A stretch of 12,397 bases of DNA from Bacteroidia bacterium (GCA_025996815.1 BNTT01000082.1:1-12397); one strand, 5' to 3'. Shown: positions 1 to 9,940, counted from the stretch's first letter. Translations and numbers: made by a program. Notes: generated from the sequence alone by a model not told the origin.

Positions 1-86
1 TCGGTGACAACTCCCGATACTTCCCATGCTGTATCCACAGGCAAAAGTATCTTCTCTAATATCTGACTTCCCGTATATTTTTCCAT
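1..86 (-). CDS. 5' fragment of an unidentified gene, possibly a transposase (partial, runs off left edge)
   Basis: Reading leftwards from an ATG at 86-84, the frame stays open for 28 codons to the window edge. It gives a plausible protein start, MEKYTGSQILEKILLPVDTA followed by WEVSGVVT. The pattern of a short helix, a hydrophobic 'LLP' and then a Trp-Glu-Val strand vaguely resembles the N-terminus of ISL3-type transposases, but this is a memory-based impression on too few residues to assign a family. A good Bacteroidota -7 element lies only 4 bp upstream of the ATG, which supports a real gene start here. The fragment is divergent from the GH95 gene, so it is not part of the hydrolase operon. 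It could also be any small unknown protein. Confidence 0.45.
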   Translation of the reverse strand, partial: MEKYTGSQILEKILLPVDTAWEVSGVVT

Positions 87-90
87 GCCG

Positions 91-98
91 CAAAATTA
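91..98 (-). promoter_or_regulatory. Candidate -7 promoter element for the left-edge gene
   Basis: On the minus strand this reads TAATTTTG, a full match to the Bacteroidota TAnnTTTG consensus. Only CGGC separates it from the ATG at 86-84, so a start site 4-7 bp downstream would fall on or next to the start codon, giving a leaderless mRNA. No clear -33 TTG is seen at the usual distance, so confidence is modest. Confidence 0.35.
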
Positions 99-143
99 CT
101 ACTTTCCACACAATTCCCAGTAGAACCGAAAATTTATAAAAAT

Positions 144-2648
<2,505 letters not shown>

Positions 2649-2684
2649 CTAAAAGTATGTAGTGCGAAATTGAAAAAAATATAC

Positions 2685-2692
2685 TATCTTTG
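2685..2692 (+). promoter_or_regulatory. Bacteroidota -7 promoter element for the oxidoreductase-regulator unit
   Basis: TATCTTTG, followed by CA, matches TAnnTTTG exactly and lies 20 bp before the ATG at 2713, giving a short leader. The nearest upstream TTG (2670-2672) is only 12 bp away, closer than the usual -33 spacing of roughly 20 bp, so the -33 half is weak. Its position in the 64-bp gap after GH95 suggests that the next two genes can be transcribed on their own. Confidence 0.7.
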
Positions 2693-2712
2693 CAGTCTAA
2701 ATTTTCATCGTC

Positions 2713-3819
2713 ATGAGAGCACGTCTTTTTTTATTCTGCATTGTGAGTTGTTTTAGTGTTCAATTCGCTTGTTCACAGTCGGTTAGCCCTGTTCGTATTG
2801 GGATAGTGGGGCTTTCGCACGACCATATTCATGGGTTGTTGAACCGGCACAAAGAGCGTACCGATATTCAAATAGTGGGTATCGCGGAGGCAAATAAGGC
2901 TTTGGTTGAGAAATATGCTAAAATTTATGGCTTCGACAAGAGCATTGTGTATGACGATTTGGGCATTATGCTCGAAAAAACCAAGCCGGAAGGGGTGGTT
3001 GCGTTTAATTCTATTTATGAGCACCTCCATACGGTTGAGGTTTGTGCCCCCAAAGGCGTTCACGTTATGGTGGAGAAGCCTTTGGCGGTTAGTTCCGAAG
3101 CTGCTCGGCGCATGGCGCAGTTGGCGCGGGACAATCGTATTCACCTGCTGACTAATTACGAAACTACTTGGTATCCAACGCATTACAAAGCATACCAAAT
3201 GGCTGTTGCCCGTCCCGAAATCGGTGCTATCAATAAGGTGGTTGTTCACGATGGGCACAAAGGTCCGGTGGAAATCGGGTGTTCGCAGGAGTTCCTTGCG
3301 TGGCTCACCGACCCCGTTTTGAATGGCGGCGGGGCGGTGGTGGATTTCGGCTGTTACGGTGCCAATCTCACGACCTGGCTGATGCAGAATGAACCGCCAA
3401 GTGCCGTGACGGCTGTTTTGCAGCAAATAAAGCCGGAGGTGTATCCGAAAGTGGATGACCAGGCAACGATTATTTTGACTTATCCACACGCTCAGGCGAT
3501 TATTCAGGGGTCGTGGAACTGGCCTGTCGACCGCAAAGACATTGAAATCTACGGGCAGGCAGGCTATGTGAAAGCCCTGAATGGCAATGATTTGGAATAT
3601 CGCCTGAAGCGCGAGGTGCCGAAAGAGGCAATCCGCGTAACCGAACTTCCTGCGGCTGCCGGCGAGCCGTTCAACTATTTTTCCAATGTAATCAGAGGGA
3701 CGATGGACGTGAAAAGCACCGACTTGTCGTCCTTGGAAAACAACCTGATTGTGGTGCAGATATTGGATGCCGCAAGGCAAAGTGCAAAAGAAAAAAGGAC
3801 AATCTTTTTAGACAAATGA
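2713..3819 (+). CDS. Exported Gfo/Idh/MocA family NAD(P)-dependent oxidoreductase
   Basis: A 368-residue sugar-type oxidoreductase with an N-terminal export signal (residues 1-22, hydrophobic core LFLFCIVSCF, ending FACSQS). C20 might be a lipidation site, but the preceding QFA is a poor lipobox. A Rossmann nucleotide-binding fold starts at residue 27 with VRIGIVGLSHDH, a variant of GxGxxG. The family's EKP motif is at 121-123 (HVMVEKPLAV), and the substrate domain carries GGGAVVDFGCYG at about 211-222. Members act on sugars or sugar acids; exported members usually carry tightly bound cofactor, and some (GH109-like) cleave glycosides through a redox step. The stop codon overlaps the next gene's ATG by 4 bp (ATGA), so the two are likely translationally coupled. 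The substrate is unknown. A periplasmic role in processing the glycans released by the neighbouring hydrolases is inference. Confidence 0.9.
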   Translation: MRARLFLFCIVSCFSVQFACSQSVSPVRIGIVGLSHDHIHGLLNRHKERTDIQIVGIAEANKALVEKYAKIYGFDKSIVYDDLGIMLEKTKPEGVVAFNSIYEHLHTVEVCAPKGVHVMVEKPLAVSSEAARRMAQLARDNRIHLLTNYETTWYPTHYKAYQMAVARPEIGAINKVVVHDGHKGPVEIGCSQEFLAWLTDPVLNGGGAVVDFGCYGANLTTWLMQNEPPSAVTAVLQQIKPEVYPKVDDQATIILTYPHAQAIIQGSWNWPVDRKDIEIYGQAGYVKALNGNDLEYRLKREVPKEAIRVTELPAAAGEPFNYFSNVIRGTMDVKSTDLSSLENNLIVVQILDAARQSAKEKRTIFLDK

Positions 3820-6374
3820 CAATGCGGATATTGATGATGCGAATATTGATACTGTGTACCTTGTTGCTTGGGATTACAAATCCGGTGGTCGGACAAAGTC
3901 CCAAGACGGGTTTGTATTTTTATGCCCACGACCAAAACTTGGATAAACGCACTTCCCTATCACTGAATGCCGGACAGCCCTATTCTCTTGCCTCACAGGA
4001 CAACTTTTCGCTGGAGTTTGACATCCTCCTTCGGGATGAATTAGTGAAGTTTGGCTACGTTTTTCGCGTGGTGTCTAATGCCGGAGAGAATTTTGACCTC
4101 GTCATCAACAATATACCCAATATTCTCCTTGTGATTGGTAATCAAGACTTTCCGTTGAAAACTATTCCGGTGGAAAACGTTTGGAATCACCTGAAACTGT
4201 CGTTTGACAAGAGGCAAAACCGCGTATTGCTCCGCTTTAATGATGAACTGATTGATTGTCCGCATAGCCTGCAGGCGGTTAAGTCGCTCAACATCAGTTT
4301 TGGGCAGTCGCATTTTGATAAACTTGGCACAACCGATGTGTCGCCATTCATCCTGAAACAAATCGCCGTAAGCACTAATGACAAACCCGTTCATCGTTGG
4401 CTGCTCGACAAGCACGGAAACGATGTGGTGTATGATGAACTGAACGCCCAAATCGCTAACGTGAGTAACCCCAATTGGATGATAGACCACCGCAACCATT
4501 GGAAACTTGAAACAAGCTTGGAGGCATCCGTTTTCCCCCAAATCACTTTCGACCCGATTGGAAACAAACTCTATATTCTGAATGGGCAACGCATGCTCAA
4601 ATATTCTTTGCAAACCGGCACGCAGGAAACTTTTGAGAACACACGCCACCTTCCCGCCGATGAAGAATTGTGCAACAGCCTGCTGTTCAACCCGCTTACA
4701 GGCGACTTGCTGCACTATGCGTTTACGTCCCTCCCCCACCCCACCAATTTGCTGATTATCAACAAGTTCGATACATTTTCAAACCGATGGATTCGTTACA
4801 ATGACTTTGCGGAAGACTCCGACCACGCGCATCATAATCGGTACATATCGCCGCACGACAGTTGCCTCTACCTGTTTGGCGGCTATGGTCACTACAAATA
4901 CAACAGCGACTTTCATCGCATCAATCTGAAAACAAAGGCGCAAACTGCGCTGAACTTCTCACACACCATCACGCCACGCTATTTGGCGGCAATGGGCGGC
5001 AACAGCACGGGCGACAAACTCTACATCCTCGGCGGAAGGGGTGCTGAGATGGGACGGCAAGAACTCTCACCCCAAAATTTTGCCGACCTCTATGAGGTGG
5101 ATTTGAAAACCGATGCGATAACCCACCTGTTTGACTTGCCAAATAACGATAATCTCTATTCCAATAGCCTCGTGATGGCGGAAAACGACAGTTGCATATA
5201 TTATCTCACCTATTCTAACCGCACTTATTCCACAAGCATCACCCTGAATAAACTGAATATTTATACCCAACAGGAGGAAAAATTGGCAGACAGCATCGAC
5301 TTTTATTTTAGAGACATCACCTCTTTCTGCGATTTATACTATTCTCCATCGCTGTCTAAACTAATTGCAATAGCCTCCCATTCCAACGACCAAAAGACAT
5401 CCAGGGTAAATGTCTATACATTAGATTTTCCACCCTTGCAACTGAATGATGCCCTGCAAGAAGTGCCCAAACAGTCCGGAAGCCTGTTTCTTTCTATCTT
5501 CATCATTCTAATTCTCGTGCTATTATTGGGGATTTTCAGAAAGAAACTGTTTGTAAGAAAATCCGAAGAGGCACCCCTCGCGGCGACCCAAGAACTCACC
5601 ACAGAAACACCTCCCACGACTTCTCAATTCTACGATTTGAAAACCAAAGCAATCGTCTTTTTGGGCGGTTTCCAAGTCTTTGATAAAGAGGGGAAAAACA
5701 TCACCGGCGAGTTCACACCGACGCTGAAACACATTTTAGTGCTCATCATCCTCTACACCCTGAAAAATAACAAAGGCATCTCCTCCACCAAACTGCAAGA
5801 AATACTGTGGTTCGATAAATCGGAAGATGCCGCAAGAAACAATCGCAGCGTCAATATCCGCAAACTAAGGATGCTGTTGCAAGGTTTAGGAAAAGTGGAC
5901 ATTGACAATGAAAACAGTTATTGGACAATCGCGCTGGCAGACGGCATCCTGTGCGACTACTGGGAGGCACTGCGGCTGCTACACAAAATGCAGGAAGAAA
6001 AACAAAACGCGAAAGAAGACCTCCTGCACCTCTTGGAACTGCTCAACGCAGGCGTGATGCTCCCCAACATACAATTTGAATGGGTAGACGAATTTAAAAC
6101 AAACTTCTCCAACGAGGTGATAGACACCATGATGCAGGTGGTAAACAATCCGAAAAACACGTTCCACAACAACTTGGACATCAGCCTGAAAATAGCCGAT
6201 TGCCTCCTGAAAATAGACACCATCAACGAAGATGCCTTGGGAATGAAAATAAAAGCCCTCTCCGCCATGGGCAAAAAAGGGCTTGCAAAATCAGTCTTCG
6301 ACAGTTTCGCCAAAGAATACAAAGCCTTGCTGGGCGAAACATACCGCGGTTCGCTTAATCATTTCTTTGTTTGA
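3816..6374 (+). CDS. Transmembrane one-component transcriptional regulator: ConA-like and Kelch-like sensor fused to winged-helix domain
   Basis: An 852-residue protein. Residues 1-27 are a signal peptide (LMMRILILCTLLLGI, ending VVGQ). About 30-200 look like a LamG/ConA-like beta sandwich (FSLEFDILLRDE; VWNHLKLSFDKRQNRVLLRF). About 225-545 hold Kelch-type propeller blades (GNKLYILNG, LYLFGGYG, GDKLYILGGRG). Residues 556-574 are a single membrane helix followed by RKK, placing the C-terminus in the cytoplasm. About 612-712 form an OmpR/SARP-like winged helix (VFLGGFQVFDKEGKNI; NNRSVNIRKLRMLL), followed by a helical BTAD-like tail. The layout implies that ligand binding in the periplasm is relayed to a DNA-binding domain without phosphorelay. 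The start was chosen for the ATGA overlap with the oxidoreductase; in-frame ATGs at codons 3, 7 and 8 would also keep the signal peptide. Targets are probably the adjacent glycan genes, by inference. Confidence 0.82.
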   Translation: MTMRILMMRILILCTLLLGITNPVVGQSPKTGLYFYAHDQNLDKRTSLSLNAGQPYSLASQDNFSLEFDILLRDELVKFGYVFRVVSNAGENFDLVINNIPNILLVIGNQDFPLKTIPVENVWNHLKLSFDKRQNRVLLRFNDELIDCPHSLQAVKSLNISFGQSHFDKLGTTDVSPFILKQIAVSTNDKPVHRWLLDKHGNDVVYDELNAQIANVSNPNWMIDHRNHWKLETSLEASVFPQITFDPIGNKLYILNGQRMLKYSLQTGTQETFENTRHLPADEELCNSLLFNPLTGDLLHYAFTSLPHPTNLLIINKFDTFSNRWIRYNDFAEDSDHAHHNRYISPHDSCLYLFGGYGHYKYNSDFHRINLKTKAQTALNFSHTITPRYLAAMGGNSTGDKLYILGGRGAEMGRQELSPQNFADLYEVDLKTDAITHLFDLPNNDNLYSNSLVMAENDSCIYYLTYSNRTYSTSITLNKLNIYTQQEEKLADSIDFYFRDITSFCDLYYSPSLSKLIAIASHSNDQKTSRVNVYTLDFPPLQLNDALQEVPKQSGSLFLSIFIILILVLLLGIFRKKLFVRKSEEAPLAATQELTTETPPTTSQFYDLKTKAIVFLGGFQVFDKEGKNITGEFTPTLKHILVLIILYTLKNNKGISSTKLQEILWFDKSEDAARNNRSVNIRKLRMLLQGLGKVDIDNENSYWTIALADGILCDYWEALRLLHKMQEEKQNAKEDLLHLLELLNAGVMLPNIQFEWVDEFKTNFSNEVIDTMMQVVNNPKNTFHNNLDISLKIADCLLKIDTINEDALGMKIKALSAMGKKGLAKSVFDSFAKEYKALLGETYRGSLNHFFV

Positions 6375-6397
6375 CGGATGGGGATGGTGAGTTTGGT

Positions 6398-7336
6398 TTA
6401 TTTGATTATTCCTAATTCCTTTAAAATATCCCTTTTGAATTTGCTAAAAGGTCTATTATTATCTTTATCTTCTAACAATTCTGCGCCAAATAAAATTCTA
6501 TATGCTTCCTCTTGAGAAACTCGTAAATTAATCCCCATATCGCCTAAAACATCTTTTAAATAAGTGTTTGAATATTTTGTTGCAAATTCGTATAATTCTT
6601 TGAGTTCCAAATCTGTATGATAATTGTAAATTTCTTGAATTTTTGCCACAAATTCTCTAACATTCTGATATTTTTTTGTTTTTGGAATATCATTATTTAA
6701 TAATACAGCAGACGGGTATCCATTTTCTTTAATATGATATGTGAATTTAAAATCCATTTTTTTTTCGTATGGATTCATATCTGCTGCAAATTCTTTTTCT
6801 CCCTTACAATTACTATTACAAATATGGCACGAAGGAATTAAATTGTATAACGACAACGCAAAGAATGGATAAATACTTTGTGGCAAATAATGGTCAAATT
6901 CAGGGCGAGTAATATGTTCATCGTTTTTATCGACTGTAAATATATATTGCCGATTACAATAAACACAAGTATTTACACCTATTAAGTTGGCTATTTTATA
7001 GGAAACGTTTTTTTTGGAAGATATAAGTCCTTTATAATCAAATACATTTATTGCAGATTTATATTTATCAACTAATGATTGTTGTTCATTAGTTCTCTTT
7101 TTTGAATCTTCTAACCATTTGTCAAATTCACTGCGAAAAATTTCTCTTTTATACTCATCAATTCTTAAATATAATTCCTTTGGCTGTGAAATTAATAGCT
7201 CTTCTAACTTTGAATCAGTTAAGTAGTTTTTTATGTCGTCTATCTCAATAGCATCCCTTTTCTTTTTAACTTTATCAAAAAGAATATTGAGATAATCCTG
7301 TTCTGCTTTTTTATCTAAAACATTAAGATTCCACAT
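6398..7336 (-). CDS. HNH endonuclease, PtuB-like (Septu-type defence nuclease)
   Basis: A 312-residue protein with an HNH (beta-beta-alpha metal) nuclease domain at about 120-185. Visible motifs are CVYC (C124, C127), the catalytic-type DH pair at D148-H149 in EFDHYLPQ, the N165 region in LYNLIPSCHIC, and the second zinc pair C170/C173. The N-terminal 110 residues are Lys/Glu-rich and helical, probably contacting a partner; the C-terminal 120 residues are helical and unassigned. It has no signal peptide, so it is cytoplasmic. Its ATG lies 1 bp after the stop of the upstream ATPase gene, the tight arrangement expected of a two-subunit defence complex. In Septu the HNH protein is the effector that cuts nucleic acid under control of the ATPase. 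Base composition is markedly AT-rich compared with the flanking hydrolases. Target and phage specificity cannot be read from the sequence. Confidence 0.85.
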   Translation of the reverse strand: MWNLNVLDKKAEQDYLNILFDKVKKKRDAIEIDDIKNYLTDSKLEELLISQPKELYLRIDEYKREIFRSEFDKWLEDSKKRTNEQQSLVDKYKSAINVFDYKGLISSKKNVSYKIANLIGVNTCVYCNRQYIFTVDKNDEHITRPEFDHYLPQSIYPFFALSLYNLIPSCHICNSNCKGEKEFAADMNPYEKKMDFKFTYHIKENGYPSAVLLNNDIPKTKKYQNVREFVAKIQEIYNYHTDLELKELYEFATKYSNTYLKDVLGDMGINLRVSQEEAYRILFGAELLEDKDNNRPFSKFKRDILKELGIIK

Positions 7337-7337
7337 A

Positions 7338-9830
7338 TCATTTGTTTGTTAATTTTTGTTTTTGTTTTTCTAAATCTTCCATTTCATCTTTTAATAACGC
7401 TTGCTTGTCTTCAATTAATTCTAATTTATTTTCATAAACATCTTCAATCATCATCAATAATTTTCTCCGGATGAGCGGCTCTCCTATTAAACTAATTATT
7501 TTCTTACACTTTTTATAATCTTCGTTGCTAATACATTTCTTTTCATTATTTGGTTTTACCTTGTCATTCTGTTCGATTGTAAGGTTGATAATTTTTATTA
7601 CCTCTTCAATTTTGCTTTTTGCAAATTCCCCAACAAACCCATTTTCTAAGAAAAAATTATGTCTTAAAATATCGTGAATATTTGCACTGAAAGTTTCAGG
7701 CATATTTTTGTTTGGAATTTGTTTTCCCTTATCCAAGAAACAAATATTACATTTCGGAATGTCTGATAAAATAAAAGGAGAATGAGTTACAAAACACATA
7801 TTAATACCTTCAATACAATTCAATTCAGCCTTACCAATTTGTTCTATCATCCTTTTGATATATCTGCGTTGATATTCAGGATGAAAATAAAGCTCAATCT
7901 CTTCAAAAATCAAATTGACATATCTGTATTTTATCATTTCGTCATTTTCTATAACAGAATTGATATTTTTCAAATGGTAAATTACAGAGCTAATACTGTT
8001 TAATTCTTGGCGTTCTCCGGAACTCAAACGACTAAGTAATGACCATGTATTGTCTTCTGTCTGCTTGATTATAACATCGGTGTTAAATATTGGAGGAGGC
8101 AATAATTCAATGGCACTTATTTTGCCGGATTTAAAGGCTTCAATATTGTTCAATCTGTTTTTATAATTCTCTAAAGAAACAATAAAAGGAGTTTCCTTTG
8201 TGTTGCCAATATTTGTGCTGTATGATTTTGCAAGTTTAGAGTCATTGTCTTTTTCTATGTTAATATATTTGAATCCTTCATTGAACTGTATATAATTTAG
8301 TGTTTGACGTATTTTTAAAGTTACATGACTCTTATCCTGTTCTACAATAAATTTTATTACAACTCCACATTCTGTATGAATTTTGGATAGTTCCTGCTTA
8401 TCACTAATAAATTGAATAAAATCATAATTCTTTTGAAAATCCTTGTATTGAGGATAATTTTTATCATAAACAATAGATATTGATTTATATGCCAAATAAT
8501 CTATTGTCTCATCTGGTATTGTAGTCAATTCTTTATAATTGTCTTTAATAAACTTTATCCATTCATCTCTATAACATGCAATCAATACAATGCGCATAAA
8601 TTGCTTTGAATTTAGTAATTTAATCTTTAAATCTAAAAGTTTGGTATATGTATCTATATTATTTGCATTTTTTATTGATAATTCTCTAATCAAATTAAAC
8701 ATCAATTGAATATCAGGTTCTCCTTGCATAAAATTTCCATCCCAAGGTTCATTGAAAATATCATTCATTATCTTTTGTTTAACTTTTACTGCGGTTTCAA
8801 TTAAATTGGATTCAATTTGATAAAATTTCAATAATATTTTTGCCGCAAAAGTCAATTTACTTGGATCTTTGCATGACGGTGCATATGATTCCATACCACC
8901 ATACACACTGCCAGCATCATCATATTGATATGTTAACTCTATACCAAATTTATGTTCAAATTTCTTACGGAACTCTCTACCTTCATTTCTTATTTTTTCT
9001 TTATCTTTTTCCTGTGTGGCTTTAAAAAAGTCTGAAATAGATTTTCTTTCCAATTTTGAATCAGACTGAGAATATGTCAGAAATTCAGCTTGCTGTTTTG
9101 TATTAATGTTTCTAAAACCTTTATCTGATACAAATAAACTTACCAATCTATCTTTTGTAAGACTATTTTCTTTATTGATATCTATATTTCCATCCCATCG
9201 CCAAGGATTTAAAACGATAGGTGTTTGGTAGCCATCGTTTTTATGAAAAATGCCATTTATCCAACAATAGTCTGTTTGTGGTGATTCGTGAGCAAATTCT
9301 TTTGCGTTATAGGCATATAATGAATAATTTGATATTTGAGTGTAAAATAAATATTTTTTTATGCTCTGAAGAGCATTGTTCCTCTTATTGAGGTTGTCAA
9401 TATCAAAAGAAATTGGTTCTTTATCGGATTGTTTAAAAACTATTATATGTCCTCTCGATTCTATTGTATATATAATATTTCCGATAGAATAATAAACAAT
9501 GGCATAAACCCCTTCTACAAATCTTAAATCTTCTTGATAATGTGAATAACCCGAAGCGTATGCAAAATTATTCAAAACTCTCATAACTAATTCCACAATA
9601 GAACTTTTACCATCTCCATTTTTACCAACTATCGCACCAATAGAAATATTCTTGCCAAAAAAGTCATTATCCTTTAATGGATATTCATCATTTATTATCA
9701 ATTTGTTATCACCCTTTTCATCAGGCTTGTACGATTGATTAAAGAAATACCAACCCTTCTTTAAAACTTTTGTAATATTTGAATGTTCTTCGTCCAAAAC
9801 TTTTAATGCAATAATTGAAAAATTTGCCAT
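7338..9830 (-). CDS. Large ABC-type AAA family ATPase, PtuA-like, partner of the HNH nuclease
   Basis: An 830-residue cytoplasmic ATPase of the SMC/OLD-like ABC fold. Walker A is GKNGDGKS at 69-76. The ABC signature LSSGE is at 602-606, Walker B LIFEE at 640-644 (catalytic-type E644), and the switch His H683 in VTHSP. It is followed by TFSANIHDIL and FFLENGFVGEFA, which recur in large ATPases of this class. The roughly 525 residues between Walker A and the signature are an unassigned, largely helical insertion. The last 35 residues are a charged coiled coil. No TOPRIM motif is seen, which argues against an OLD or AriA/AriB nuclease. Typical PtuA proteins are considerably shorter. Role by family: sense infection and control the HNH effector. 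The ATG at 9830-9828 is preceded by an AT-rich leader. GC is low, roughly 30% across the pair. Confidence 0.85.
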   Translation of the reverse strand: MANFSIIALKVLDEEHSNITKVLKKGWYFFNQSYKPDEKGDNKLIINDEYPLKDNDFFGKNISIGAIVGKNGDGKSSIVELVMRVLNNFAYASGYSHYQEDLRFVEGVYAIVYYSIGNIIYTIESRGHIIVFKQSDKEPISFDIDNLNKRNNALQSIKKYLFYTQISNYSLYAYNAKEFAHESPQTDYCWINGIFHKNDGYQTPIVLNPWRWDGNIDINKENSLTKDRLVSLFVSDKGFRNINTKQQAEFLTYSQSDSKLERKSISDFFKATQEKDKEKIRNEGREFRKKFEHKFGIELTYQYDDAGSVYGGMESYAPSCKDPSKLTFAAKILLKFYQIESNLIETAVKVKQKIMNDIFNEPWDGNFMQGEPDIQLMFNLIRELSIKNANNIDTYTKLLDLKIKLLNSKQFMRIVLIACYRDEWIKFIKDNYKELTTIPDETIDYLAYKSISIVYDKNYPQYKDFQKNYDFIQFISDKQELSKIHTECGVVIKFIVEQDKSHVTLKIRQTLNYIQFNEGFKYINIEKDNDSKLAKSYSTNIGNTKETPFIVSLENYKNRLNNIEAFKSGKISAIELLPPPIFNTDVIIKQTEDNTWSLLSRLSSGERQELNSISSVIYHLKNINSVIENDEMIKYRYVNLIFEEIELYFHPEYQRRYIKRMIEQIGKAELNCIEGINMCFVTHSPFILSDIPKCNICFLDKGKQIPNKNMPETFSANIHDILRHNFFLENGFVGEFAKSKIEEVIKIINLTIEQNDKVKPNNEKKCISNEDYKKCKKIISLIGEPLIRRKLLMMIEDVYENKLELIEDKQALLKDEMEDLEKQKQKLTNK

Positions 9831-9885
9831 AAATATATCATTTTAATTTAGTGTTTCCAAATTAATTCTATAAACCTCTCTTTCC

Positions 9886-9921
9886 GCACAATCAAGTTAC
9901 AAATGCAACTTTTGATTGTGC
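9886..9921. repeat. Imperfect 13-bp inverted repeat: operator, leader hairpin or terminator
   Basis: Plus-strand arms gcacaatc (9886-9893) and gattgtgc (9914-9921) pair perfectly. The pairing continues inward as aagtt (9894-9898) with aactt (9907-9911), leaving tt (9912-9913) bulged and an 8-nt loop. On the minus strand it begins 19 nt after the GH43 stop codon, so it could end that transcript, but no U-tract follows on either strand. It also begins at the last base of the candidate -7 element of the ATPase gene, which fits an operator or a hairpin at the 5' end of the defence mRNA. Confidence 0.65.
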
Positions 9922-9928
9922 AAAGATA
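9921..9928 (-). promoter_or_regulatory. Candidate -7 promoter element for the ATPase-HNH pair
   Basis: The minus strand reads TATCTTTG followed by CA, identical over ten bases to the element upstream of the oxidoreductase gene and a full TAnnTTTG match. It is 90 bp upstream of the ATPase ATG and just after the GH43 stop, so it would let the pair be expressed independently of the hydrolases. No clear TTG is found at the -33 position. The inverted repeat at 9886-9921 starts on its last base. Confidence 0.6.
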
Positions 9929-9940
9929 GATAAAATTTTG

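Noticed and set aside
2649..2684. Terminator after the GH95 gene
   Set aside because: The A/T-rich stretch holds no stem of useful length and no hairpin plus U-tract.
2773..3780. A 335-codon open frame antisense to the oxidoreductase gene
   Set aside because: It lies wholly within a clear Gfo/Idh/MocA gene, its translation shows no domain or motif, and it is rich in the His/Arg/Asn patterns of a shadow frame.
4041..4739. A 232-codon open frame antisense to the regulator gene
   Set aside because: It is entirely inside the regulator's sensor region, with no recognisable domain, promoter or start context.
7338..9830. OLD-family or PARIS (AriA/AriB) ATPase
   Set aside because: No TOPRIM motif is visible in the ATPase or next to it; the partner is an HNH nuclease instead.
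9831..9940. Retron or other non-coding RNA gene beside the ATPase-HNH pair (as in Ec78-type retrons)
   Set aside because: There is no reverse transcriptase in the window, and the gap has only one simple inverted repeat, not an msr/msd structure.
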